Shown one piece after another: positions 42,301 through 49,728 of a stretch of DNA of 64,000 bases. The notes under the pieces were generated by a model, which made no database searches, was not told the origin of the DNA, and was given only the letters and a program-made list of their open reading frames with translations. A program made the translations under genes and the position numbers. Source of the DNA: G963674665 sp964609625. Its GTDB lineage: Bacteria > Desulfobacterota > Desulfovibrionia > Desulfovibrionales > Desulfovibrionaceae. The DNA lies in contig CAZSRS010000001.1 in NCBI GenBank assembly GCA_964609625.1, positions 124,001 through 188,000 of the forward strand. Direction: 5' to 3'. Every line of letters starts with the position of its first letter. The first letter of the stretch is position 1.

Positions 42301-42830
42301 CCAAATATTATCGTGAACCCGATAAACAACACAATGGTAATCAGCCCAATGTGTTCCAAAACCAAGGCGCTGGCAAAGCCCTGGTTCAGGGAAATGGTCC
42401 GGAAGGCGTCAGTCACTGCCTTGATCTGCAAGGCAATGTACGGCATGCTGCCCACCAGCGCGGCCACTGTCACGAGGATGGCGATGGGCTGGGACTTGTC
42501 GTATCGCGCGGAAATGAAGTCCGCGATGCTCGTGATGCGGTAGCGGTCCTTGATGCGCACCATCTTGCGCAATACGAACCACCAGAGCGTGATGGCCAGC
42601 GTGGGGCCGAGATAGATCGTCAGAAAGAGCATGCCCGATGTCACGGCCTTGCCCACGCTGCCGTAGAAGGTCCAGCTCGTGCAATAGACCGCCAGACTCA
42701 GGGAATAGATCCAAGGGTTGTCTGACACCTTTCTACGTAACCCCGCGCTCTTTTCAGCGCGCAAGGCGATGCAGAACAACGCCAGGATGTAGCACAGGTC
42801 GATCAGCAGAACGGTCAGCGCATTGAACAT
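39324..42830 (-). CDS. SLC5-type transporter-linked hybrid sensor histidine kinase
   Basis: A 1168-residue membrane protein of the CbrA type. Residues 1 to about 560 resemble sodium:solute symporters (13 or so helices; SGMLFLTIYLGPTLAITLWWF, ITSIADFISARYD, GFSAAMSMVMISSMTLATM). A coiled coil and linker lead to HisKA with His721 in SHELRTPL, an ATPase domain (GTGLGLVICKYIVDHYGG) and a receiver with Asp1027 in DLITMDLMMPGMDG. About 100 further residues follow, including ARSMLVRGDARE and an end LSRYGGIQFVLLGEDD. It may sense or import a solute and relay phosphate internally. A small membrane protein precedes it by 7 bases. Confidence 0.9.
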   Translation of the reverse strand: MFNALTVLLIDLCYILALFCIALRAEKSAGLRRKVSDNPWIYSLSLAVYCTSWTFYGSVGKAVTSGMLFLTIYLGPTLAITLWWFVLRKMVRIKDRYRITSIADFISARYDKSQPIAILVTVAALVGSMPYIALQIKAVTDAFRTISLNQGFASALVLEHIGLITIVLFIGFTIIFGVRRLDPTERHPGMITAVAVESLVKLLAFLACGLFVTFVLHDGFGDVLGYLVPENGQGDDASVLQGLASLSGDAEQPYVIWATYLVLAMSAIMFLPRQFHVAVVENSREENILTAMWVFPLYMLLINVFVLPIAIAGLRGGIPVQYADTYVLRVPMLHDRPGLTLLVFLGGFSAAMSMVMISSMTLATMLTNHILLPLLQVVRPLGFLRRHLLRCRWAAVVFVLGMGCLFEITVGESYMLVNMGMISFAAVLQFAPVLLGGLFWRRANRIGALLGLGAGMSVWAYTLLVPAFVRSGWVSPHLLDGLFGWSALRPEALFGLNGLDNLTHTVFWSLFFNIGCFVLGSLLVTQRESEQAIADEFVSAMRPRARMRGGEASSATIPMQERLERIEQSLGMFFPPGESRVLLQECLGRAGLEGRDRVSHIELAEIRREVEKTLTGAVGAAAASHALSTADIFTPAEAARLSEHYLRILAELKLSPADLQEKVDYHQEREKLLTQQAAQLERTVELRTRDLAQKARELEEANTRLRELDRMKSRFLSSVSHELRTPLTSVLGFAKLIHRDLCKIFLPLVRDDKSLARRAERIKDNITIIVEEGQRLTRLINDVLDLHKIEEGRMEWHDRDVSLYILAEKAVNAVSGLFSSKREVRLGLELDDDLPVVHADPDRLLQVFSNLLNNAYKFTQEGEVNLAVRRAPDGGVHLSVQDTGMGIPSAEHEKIFSSFYQVVREDTLHEKPQGTGLGLVICKYIVDHYGGRILVDSEVGKGSTFTVVLPPRLNVPAPMVEMDATAIVQPATEGDRSVILVVDDDHAICRYLSQILEDDGHETITALDGEGALELARRRKPDLITMDLMMPGMDGKAAIAALRDDPVLGDVPVVVVSVLPERDEAGGNVAFGKPIDEERFLDAVRMLLDKDRKACARSMLVRGDARERSKLYLCQGALETIAIQDLEGRVLHGFEGTVLVQPEVLGELDLSRLSRYGGIQFVLLGEDD

Positions 42831-42837
42831 GTCCTGC

Positions 42838-43104
42838 TCAGCCTTGTTGCCCGTTGTACCGGGAGTCTCCCGGAGCGGCCCGGCCGGCCGATCCCTCCGA
42901 TTCCCCATTGCACCGGGGCAGTACGCGCGCGACCAACCCCAATATCACTATGATTCCTGCCCAGGCGAGGAAGAGATACATGTAGAGACCGCCGCTAAGT
43001 GGCGCGGCGATGGAAAGCAAGGGCCAATTGAAAAGAGAAACCGCGAGACAGAACATGAACACCAGGAACCCTGGCTGAGCGAACAGACGAGTGATTGCTT
43101 TCAT
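42838..43104 (-). CDS. small two-helix membrane protein paired with the SLC5-kinase
   Basis: An 88-residue protein with GAGGTGTCC before the ATG (complement of 43102-43104). Two hydrophobic helices, FLVFMFCLAVSLFNWPLLSI and YMYLFLAWAGIIVILGLVARVL, are followed by a polar Gly/Arg-rich tail. The arrangement resembles the small subunits encoded beside SLC5-type symporters. The kinase gene starts 7 bases after this gene ends, so both are probably made together and could form one complex (inference). Confidence 0.75.
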   Translation of the reverse strand: MKAITRLFAQPGFLVFMFCLAVSLFNWPLLSIAAPLSGGLYMYLFLAWAGIIVILGLVARVLPRCNGESEGSAGRAAPGDSRYNGQQG

Positions 43105-43431
43105 GGACACCTCACAAACTGTACCAGGACAACGGGTCGGGCCGTGGTTCCAAGACAGCGGACGGTGACTATCGTGCTGCGAGTGTCGAGTCCTTGCTTT
43201 CAGTGTACCATAATAATGCGGCATGAGGAAAGACCGAACAATGGACCAGAATCCTTCTTGAAAAAAAAGCTGTGAGCATTTATCTACGACTGGCAGCAGA
43301 TGCTCCCCCCTGAACGTGCCCGGGGCTTGCACGCAGGGGACACCCGGTCTCTCCCGTAGCGATATCGGCATGGTTCCGCCACTGCCTGTGGCGGCGCATG
43401 CACGCACACACAAGATCAAGGACGACAGCTC
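43105..43431. other. divergent intergenic region between the SLC5-kinase operon and nfnAB
   Basis: About 330 bases with no gene. An inverted GAGCAT/ATGCTC pair lies at about 43276-43307. No clear Rex or other redox-regulator site was found for the nfn operon. Confidence 0.4.
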
Positions 43432-44271
43432 ATGCCAGACACCATCCTGCGCAAAGAAAAGCTCATTCCGGGCATGACGAGCAAGCTGGTCATCGACGCG
43501 CCCCACATTGCCAGCAAGGCCAAACCCGGCAACTTCGTCATCCTCCGGGTCAGCGAAAAGGGCGAACGCATCCCTCTGACCATTGCCGACGCCGACCCTC
43601 AGGCCGGAACCATCACCATCGTCTACCTCGTGCTCGGCAAGACCACTGCCATGCTCGAGGCCCTGGGCGAAGGCGACGCCATTCTCGACCTCTGCGGCCC
43701 CCTGGGCAAGGAGACCGAGATTCACAAGGTCGGCACCGTGATCTGCGTTGGCGGAGGCACGGGCATTGCGGCCATGCACCACATCGCCAAGGGCCACCAC
43801 CTGGCCGGCAACCACGTGGTGGCGGTCATCGGCGCCCGCAGCAAGGACCTGCTGCTCTTCCACAAGGAACTCAGTGCCTTCTGCCCCGAGGTGCTGGTCT
43901 CCACCGACGACGGCAGTTTCGGCCACAAGGGCCTGGTCACCGAGTTGCTGCAACAGCGGCTGGAGACGGACAAGAGCGTGGCCGAGGTGGTGGCTGTGGG
44001 GCCGGTGCCCATGATGCGCGCCGTGGCCAAGGTCACCAAGCCTTTCGGTGTGAAGACCACCGTGAGCCTGAACTCCATCATGGTGGACGGCATCGGCATG
44101 TGCGGCGCGTGTCGCGTCACTGTCGGCGGCAAGGTCAAGTTCGCCTGCGTGGACGGGCCGGAATTCGACGGCCACAAGGTGAATTTCGACGAGTTGGCCG
44201 CCAGGCTCACGGCTTTCAAACCCCAGGAAGCCATCTCTTACGAGGAGTACAAGAAAGCTCATGGCCTCTAA
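43432..44271 (+). CDS. nfnA: NfnA, FAD/[2Fe-2S] subunit of the NADH-dependent ferredoxin:NADP+ oxidoreductase
   Basis: A 279-residue protein of the ferredoxin-NADP reductase type (sulfide/dihydroorotate dehydrogenase-like). GNFVILRVSEKGERIPLTIAD binds FAD, VGTVICVGGGTGIAAM binds NAD, and the C-terminal GMCGACRVTVGGKVKFACVDGPEFDGHKV holds the [2Fe-2S] ligands. With NfnB it forms the electron-bifurcating complex that uses NADH and reduced ferredoxin to reduce NADP+; in sulfate reducers it links redox pools. The end overlaps nfnB by 11 bases. Confidence 0.92.
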   Translation: MPDTILRKEKLIPGMTSKLVIDAPHIASKAKPGNFVILRVSEKGERIPLTIADADPQAGTITIVYLVLGKTTAMLEALGEGDAILDLCGPLGKETEIHKVGTVICVGGGTGIAAMHHIAKGHHLAGNHVVAVIGARSKDLLLFHKELSAFCPEVLVSTDDGSFGHKGLVTELLQQRLETDKSVAEVVAVGPVPMMRAVAKVTKPFGVKTTVSLNSIMVDGIGMCGACRVTVGGKVKFACVDGPEFDGHKVNFDELAARLTAFKPQEAISYEEYKKAHGL

Positions 44272-45712
44272 GAAACCCTCCCCGAACGCACCGAAAAAGG
44301 AGCTGCGCCCCCGCGTTCCCATGCCTACCCAGGATCCGGCGGAACGCAGGAAGAATTTCAACGAGGTAGCCCTGGGCTACACCATGGAAATGGCCATGGA
44401 AGAGGCCAGACGATGCCTGCAATGCAAGAAGCCCACCTGTGTCAAGGGCTGCCCCGTGGAAGTGCCCATCAAGGACTTCATCGGCGAACTGGTCAAGGGC
44501 GACCTGGAGGCCGCCTACAGGGTCATCAAGAGCACCAACAGCCTTCCGGCGGTCTGCGGCAGGGTCTGCCCCCAGGAGATTCAGTGCGAAGGCTCCTGTA
44601 TCCTGAACAAGAAGGACCAGCCCGTGTGCATCGGCCGGCTGGAGCGCTTCGTGGCCGACGAATACGCGGCCCGCAGCTCCTGCGAGCAGATCAGCGGCAA
44701 GGCCGAATGCGTTCCCGTGAACCACGACCTCAAGGTCGCCTGCATCGGTTCCGGCCCCTCCAGCCTGACCTGCGCCGGCTATCTCTCGGCACGGGGCATC
44801 AAGGTCAGTGTGTTCGAGGCCTTGCACGAACTTGGCGGTGTGCTCGTCTACGGCATCCCCGAGTTCCGCCTGCCTAAGGAGAGCGTGGTACGCCGCGAGG
44901 TGGAGGCGCTCAGGGAGCAGGAGGTGGACCTGTTCACCAACTGGGTCGGCGGCAAGACCATCACTGTCCAGGAACTCTTCGACCAGGGCTACAAGGCCGT
45001 GTACATCGGCGTGGGCGCCGGTCTGCCCCGCTTCCTGAACATTCCCGGCGAGTCCCTCATCGGGGTGTTCTCGGCCAACGAATACCTCACTCGCGTCAAC
45101 CTCGGTCGGGCCTACGACTTCCCCAACCACGACACGCCCATCAACAAAGGCAAACGCGTGGTGGTCATCGGCGGCGGCAATGTGGCCATGGACGCGGCTC
45201 GCACGGCCTTACGCCTTGGCGCGGACGAGGTCCATATCGTCTACCGCCGCAGCCAGGCGGAAATGCCGGCACGCCACGAGGAACTCGAACACGCCCTGGA
45301 AGAGGGCGTGTTCCTGAATTGTCTTTGCTCCCCAATGGAGATGCTCGGCGACGCGGCCGGGAACCTCACGGGCATCAGACTCCAACGCATGCGCTTGGGC
45401 GAACCCGATGCCTCGGGCCGCTGCCGCCCGGTCTGCGTGGAGGGTGAATTCAAGGTGATCAACTGCGACCTGGCCATCGTGGCCGTGGGCACCGGCCCCA
45501 ACCGCGTGCTCCTGGAGGCCACGCCGGACTTGGCCCTGAACAGGTTCGGCTACGTCAAGGTGGATGAGGCGACAAACGAGACCTCCATCCCCAACGTCTT
45601 TGCAGGGGGCGACATCGTCACCGGCTCGGCCACGGTCATCTCGGCCATGGGCGCCGGCCGCCGCGCCGCCAAGGAGATCGCCCGTCGCCTGCTGCATCGG
45701 GAGGCGGTCTGA
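44261..45712 (+). CDS. nfnB: NfnB, large subunit of NADH-dependent ferredoxin:NADP+ oxidoreductase
   Basis: A 483-residue protein like the glutamate synthase small subunit. ARRCLQCKKPTCVKGCPVEVPI and PAVCGRVCPQEIQCEGSC form the ligands of two [4Fe-4S] clusters, VACIGSGPSSLTCAGYLSARG and VVVIGGGNVAMDAARTALRLGADEV the two dinucleotide folds (FAD and NADP(H)), and VFAGGDIVTGSATVISAMGAGRRAAKEI the C-terminal motif. No glutamate synthase large subunit is near, supporting Nfn rather than GOGAT. Translationally coupled to nfnA. Confidence 0.92.
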   Translation: MASKKPSPNAPKKELRPRVPMPTQDPAERRKNFNEVALGYTMEMAMEEARRCLQCKKPTCVKGCPVEVPIKDFIGELVKGDLEAAYRVIKSTNSLPAVCGRVCPQEIQCEGSCILNKKDQPVCIGRLERFVADEYAARSSCEQISGKAECVPVNHDLKVACIGSGPSSLTCAGYLSARGIKVSVFEALHELGGVLVYGIPEFRLPKESVVRREVEALREQEVDLFTNWVGGKTITVQELFDQGYKAVYIGVGAGLPRFLNIPGESLIGVFSANEYLTRVNLGRAYDFPNHDTPINKGKRVVVIGGGNVAMDAARTALRLGADEVHIVYRRSQAEMPARHEELEHALEEGVFLNCLCSPMEMLGDAAGNLTGIRLQRMRLGEPDASGRCRPVCVEGEFKVINCDLAIVAVGTGPNRVLLEATPDLALNRFGYVKVDEATNETSIPNVFAGGDIVTGSATVISAMGAGRRAAKEIARRLLHREAV

Positions 45713-45725
45713 CGAACAACGATAC

Positions 45726-47135
45726 TCATACTCCCTCTTCCACCTCCGGCCCACTCCAACGAACGATGTAGGCCGCGCTGTCGAACTTGCGGGCGCAGCC
45801 CCGGGCGTTCATATACCGCACGGTTCCGTACACGGGGCGCTCCCGCCACGGCCTGTCGTGCAGCCCGGCCACGGACCAGAGCACACCCACGTAACCGTTG
45901 GGGTCCCGGCCGTCCAGCTGGAAGCGGTCGTTGAGCCGTATGGCGATATCCAGTGCCGTCTCTGGATCCTTTGTCCACTCCAGGATCTTCTTGGCCCAGT
46001 ACATGCGCATGTAGCCGTGCATACCCCCGCTGCGCGACAGCTCCCGCTGTGCCGCATTCCACAGGGATGAATGCGTAGCCGCGGCCTCGAAGTCCTCATA
46101 AGCATACACATGGGGGCGGGGATCCGCCCGATGCCTGTCCAACGTGTCCTGGGCCCAGGCGGGCGCGGCCTCCAGAGAGTCGTAACGCTTCTCGAAGTAG
46201 CAAAAATTCTCGGCAAGCTCCCGGCGTATCACCAGTTCCTCGAGAAAGGCCTGGACGTTCTCGTCGCCCTCCCCACCCCCATGAGGGGAGCGCACGGCCA
46301 GGGCCTCCAGTGCCACACGTTGGGGCGCGATCTGCCCGAAATGCAGATAGGGGGAGAGTCCGGATACCGCCTCGGCGTTGGGATCGTTACGCCGTGTGGC
46401 GTAATGGGGCAACCTCTGCTCAAGAAACTCCCGCAGCACACCCCGCCCGGCTGCCGATCCCGGCACTCTGTCCGGTACGGGAGCCACCGTGCGGTCAACA
46501 TGCAGCTGCCGTAACAGGTCCTTCCAATCGGGGTGCGTCAACTCCCGCCCCAGTGTGTGGGGATGTTCCAGCACGGGAGGAAAGGGCTCCAAGAACTCGG
46601 ACAGGAGCCTGGAAATCTTGGGCCGCAGGGTCCGGGCCCCCACTTCCCTCTTGTCCGACGCCCGCGGGCAGGGCACAATGTTGTGGCCGTCAACCACCAG
46701 CAGGGGGCGCTCCAGCACCTGGGCCAGCTCCCGCTGCCAGGCGCGCTTGACGCGTAATGGATCGAAGTCCGTGACCAACAAGGCCGCGTCCAGACTCCTG
46801 GCCAGACCGGCCAGCTCGTGCGGCGGCTCACCGCGCAGCAGCACCAAAGGGATGCGTAGGGACTCCAGCTCGGCCGCGGTCTCCCGCAGCCCCCGCAGCA
46901 TGAAGTCGTACTGTCGCAGGGTGGCTCCCAGGAACGACGGCGCCAGGCAGAAGACAGTGATCAGGGGGCGCTTCAACTCCAGTGCCAGGTCCTGAGCGTG
47001 CAGCAAGGCCCAGTTGTCCTGGGCGCGCTGTTCCCTGCTCATCCAGTAGAGCACCGGACCGCGCCCCTTGCTGCTCCCCACGAGGGGGTGCAGGCCGTGG
47101 ATTCTGTCGGGATGTACGCGGCCTTTATCGGTCAT
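45726..47135 (-). CDS. phr: class II CPD photolyase
   Basis: A 469-residue DNA repair enzyme that uses blue light and FADH- to split cyclobutane pyrimidine dimers. GPVLYWMSREQRAQDNWALLHAQDLA and YDFMLRGLRETAAEL are class II signatures; LSPYLHFGQIAPQ, ELVIRRELAENFCYF, SGGMHGYMRMYWAKKILEW and RFQLDGRDPNGYVGVLWSVAGLHDRPW line the FAD site. Convergent with nfnB, 13 bases apart. Unusual in a strict anaerobe but known in several sulfate reducers. Confidence 0.94.
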   Translation of the reverse strand: MTDKGRVHPDRIHGLHPLVGSSKGRGPVLYWMSREQRAQDNWALLHAQDLALELKRPLITVFCLAPSFLGATLRQYDFMLRGLRETAAELESLRIPLVLLRGEPPHELAGLARSLDAALLVTDFDPLRVKRAWQRELAQVLERPLLVVDGHNIVPCPRASDKREVGARTLRPKISRLLSEFLEPFPPVLEHPHTLGRELTHPDWKDLLRQLHVDRTVAPVPDRVPGSAAGRGVLREFLEQRLPHYATRRNDPNAEAVSGLSPYLHFGQIAPQRVALEALAVRSPHGGGEGDENVQAFLEELVIRRELAENFCYFEKRYDSLEAAPAWAQDTLDRHRADPRPHVYAYEDFEAAATHSSLWNAAQRELSRSGGMHGYMRMYWAKKILEWTKDPETALDIAIRLNDRFQLDGRDPNGYVGVLWSVAGLHDRPWRERPVYGTVRYMNARGCARKFDSAAYIVRWSGPEVEEGV

Positions 47136-47298
47136 GTTTCCCCCTGCACCGCTGCGCCGGTATGTGGTTCACGGTTGATGGCCCATGCTATGCCATAGCC
47201 CCATCCGGCGGACAAGGTCTTGGAATGTTGAAAAAAGCACACCAACAGGATATGCGTACAGAAGGGAAATCCTGAACCCCCTCTACCCTGGAGCGCTC

Positions 47299-47802
47299 AT
47301 GTACAAACTGGGAAACATGGGACTGAAATGGCTCAAGGCACTGCATCTGGTGGCCGTATGCTGCTGGATCGGGGGCGGGGTGTCCCTGCTGCTGCTCTAC
47401 TTCCTCAAGGACGGGGTCACGGACGGCGGCGTGCTCCACGGCATCAACCAGAGCATCCACTACGTGGACATCAAGGTGGTGGTCATCCCCGGCGCCTTTG
47501 GTTGCCTGCTCACGGGGCTGGCATACGGCCTGTTCACGCGCTGGGGCTTCTTCAAACAGGGCTGGATGATCTTCAAGTGGGTGGTCACGGTGAGCGCCAT
47601 CCTCTTCGGCACCTTCTGCCTCGGCCCCTGGGAAACGGCCATGATGGAAATCTCCGGGCAACTGGGCCTGGCCGCCTTGGAGGACCCGGCCTACCTGCGC
47701 AACCAGTACCTGAACCTGGGCTTCGGCGCCCTGCAGGTAGCGGTGCTCATCGCCACACTCTGCGTCTCAATCTTCAAGCCATGGAAGAATATGAAGAAAT
47801 AG
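47299..47802 (+). CDS. DUF2269-like integral membrane protein
   Basis: A 167-residue protein with GGAGCGCTC before the ATG; earlier in-frame codons lack a site. Four membrane segments: LKALHLVAVCCWIGGGVSLLLLYFL, VVVIPGAFGCLLTGLAYGLF, MIFKWVVTVSAILFGTFCLG and LGFGALQVAVLIATLCVSIF. The W-L-K-A-L-H-L-V-A-V start and G-G-G turn resemble DUF2269/predicted membrane proteins of unknown role. Monocistronic, convergent with the envelope operon. Confidence 0.7.
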   Translation: MYKLGNMGLKWLKALHLVAVCCWIGGGVSLLLLYFLKDGVTDGGVLHGINQSIHYVDIKVVVIPGAFGCLLTGLAYGLFTRWGFFKQGWMIFKWVVTVSAILFGTFCLGPWETAMMEISGQLGLAALEDPAYLRNQYLNLGFGALQVAVLIATLCVSIFKPWKNMKK

Positions 47803-47899
47803 GCACGGGATCAATGGCGGGCGGCAGTATGTCTCTGGAAGGGTGCGACAGCAACACTTGCATCTCCCCGCGCATGATCGTCTTGGCCTGGAATATTCC

Positions 47900-48943
47900 T
47901 CACTCCCCGAACCACTTGGCCATGAACGCCAACTTGTCCGGGCAGGAGCCGGACTGGAAGCAACCGCGATACTCGCGGACCTCACCCTGGGGCATTTCCA
48001 GTTCCAGACTCCAAGGCCGCCCCTCGCGCAGCACATGCTGGTATATGGCGAAGCTCTCAGCGAAGTCCTCGAAGGGGTTTACGGAGGCGTAGAGACTCGG
48101 GGCGTCGGTTTTCCCGCTCCAGGCCGCGTAGATGTCGGGCATGTCCACGGGGGAGAACATCGCGGCGTCAAAGGCATACAACCGCATTTTGTATGGAAAA
48201 TCATCCCGATAACGGCGCACGTACGTACCCTTTTCCACTTTCCAGGACAGCCCTACAAAGGGGTAAGCCCCCAGATCGTTCGGCGCTGTGTCGTTCCAGG
48301 AGGGGTGGACGCCGCTGGCGATGCCCAGGCAGTGCCCCAACTCGTGCAGCAGGATATACCGCACGGCGTAGTCGGCCGTATCGTCCCCAGGGGGGGCGAT
48401 GCGCATGAACAGCCGGGGTTGGTCGTCCTGCCACGGGGTAAAGAAGCTGCCCTCGCGCCACGTGGCCCAGGCATTGGCCGTGCGCCCCTGGAACACCGCC
48501 ACGTCCAACACGAGGAACACGGCGGCAACTCTACCCCGCGCATCCTTGATTTCCTCGATATAGCCCGAGGAGCCGAGTCCCGAGACCGTGAACACCCCGG
48601 CCAGGAAGTCCCGGAGCAGTTCCGCAAGGCGCGGCGGCAGGTCTTTCTCGATGGCTTCCAGGGCCGGGCCGATGGCGGCGGGAGGGGGCGCCGTCTCGAT
48701 ACGCCCCTCGATGCCCCAGAGCGCGTTGTCCAGCTCGATGTAGTCGATGACCTCCGGCGACGCGGGAGCCACCCGCCGAGCCAAGGGCGTGGCGCGCCAG
48801 GCACCGTCCCACCAGGCCTGGTCGCGAACCGGATGGGCGGCCATGGCCGCGCGCAGGGCATCGCCGTCCCGCGCCGCGCACCCTGCCGGCAGGAGCAGCA
48901 AGCAGCACAGGAACAGCGACACCACTCTCACGGCAGACTCCAA
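47900..48943 (-). CDS. putative zinc metallopeptidase lipoprotein
   Basis: A 347-residue protein with a lipobox LLPAGC (Cys22), so a membrane-anchored lipoprotein. LLHELGHCLGIASG (His200) is an HExxH zinc motif, and NPFEDFAESFAIYQHVL downstream is a likely third-ligand/helix motif as in gluzincin-type peptidases. No named MEROPS family recognised. Last gene of a minus-strand operon: its start overlaps the end of the L,D-transpeptidase gene by 16 bases. It may cleave a periplasmic or outer-membrane protein (inference). Confidence 0.75.
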   Translation of the reverse strand: MESAVRVVSLFLCCLLLLPAGCAARDGDALRAAMAAHPVRDQAWWDGAWRATPLARRVAPASPEVIDYIELDNALWGIEGRIETAPPPAAIGPALEAIEKDLPPRLAELLRDFLAGVFTVSGLGSSGYIEEIKDARGRVAAVFLVLDVAVFQGRTANAWATWREGSFFTPWQDDQPRLFMRIAPPGDDTADYAVRYILLHELGHCLGIASGVHPSWNDTAPNDLGAYPFVGLSWKVEKGTYVRRYRDDFPYKMRLYAFDAAMFSPVDMPDIYAAWSGKTDAPSLYASVNPFEDFAESFAIYQHVLREGRPWSLELEMPQGEVREYRGCFQSGSCPDKLAFMAKWFGE

Positions 48944-49719
48944 GGCTCGCGCAGAGCCTCATAGGCTGCCTGGGGCAACTGCACCAGGACCGGATTCCTG
49001 GAGATATCCAGCCAGAGGGCCAGCTCCAATATGCGCGGGGCGGCCATGGCCGTGCAACCGGCCGTGGGCGCGCCCTCCCCCCGCTCCACGTGCATGAAAA
49101 TGCATGACCCGGCTTCTGGTCGCACCGGGGAGGCATTGTGCGCCACCACCACGCCGTAGCGGTAGAGTCCGTCCTCCCGATGCATGATCTCGGCGCTGTC
49201 CCAATCCTTCTCCGCACTGCCATCGACTATGAGGTTGTAATATCTTGATTTTACGTCATCCACGCAGAACTGCCCCTTGTCCAACACCAGCAGGGGCATT
49301 GAGGCTCCGGCGAGCGACTCTTCCTCGTAGCCAAACACCGTCGTGAGGTTGAAGATTCCGGCCGGGGCCTTGCCGTCGCCCTCCTGCTTGAACGGCGCCT
49401 CCACCAGCCGCCACGGCTCGGCAATGTCGTGCAGTCCGCGCCCCCATGCGAGACCGTTCCGACCCAGGACCACGGGCAGGCTTTCGCCCACTTCACGCCA
49501 GGACGCATCCGTGGTGTGACGTTCGAACCGGCGCAGGGTCGCGGGCACGGTGTCCCAGTCCTGGGCGACCACCAGCAGCAGTTGTCCCACTGCCTCGGGC
49601 ACCACGGATCGTTCCGGGCCATCGATGCCCACGGCGATATCGACCGCCAAACAAGGAGTGGGGGCGCTGCAGACCAAAAAGACACAGAACATGAACAATC
49701 GACACGGCAATCCACGCAT
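48928..49719 (-). CDS. exported YkuD-type L,D-transpeptidase/carboxypeptidase
   Basis: A 263-residue exported protein (signal peptide to about CLAVD, residue 26). KAPAGIFNLTTVFGYEEE is the strand region before the active site; YGVVVAHNASPV and GSCIFMHVERGEGAPTAGCTAM hold the YkuD catalytic His and Cys (H-x...S/T-x-G-C). YkuD enzymes build 3-3 peptidoglycan cross-links, attach lipoprotein, or trim tetrapeptides. AGGAAATCACG precedes the ATG, 9 bases after the CsgG/FGE gene ends. Fourth gene of the operon. Confidence 0.85.
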   Translation of the reverse strand: MRGLPCRLFMFCVFLVCSAPTPCLAVDIAVGIDGPERSVVPEAVGQLLLVVAQDWDTVPATLRRFERHTTDASWREVGESLPVVLGRNGLAWGRGLHDIAEPWRLVEAPFKQEGDGKAPAGIFNLTTVFGYEEESLAGASMPLLVLDKGQFCVDDVKSRYYNLIVDGSAEKDWDSAEIMHREDGLYRYGVVVAHNASPVRPEAGSCIFMHVERGEGAPTAGCTAMAAPRILELALWLDISRNPVLVQLPQAAYEALREPWSLP

Positions 49720-49728
49720 CGTGATTTC

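Noticed and set aside
43105..43431. Rex-type redox operator before nfnAB
   Set aside because: No TTGTGAA-N6-TTCACAA-like palindrome was found; GCTGTGAGCATTTATC is too weak.
44261..45712. NfnB as glutamate synthase small subunit
   Set aside because: There is no large GOGAT subunit nearby and the gene is fused by overlap to an NfnA-type partner, which fits the bifurcating Nfn complex.
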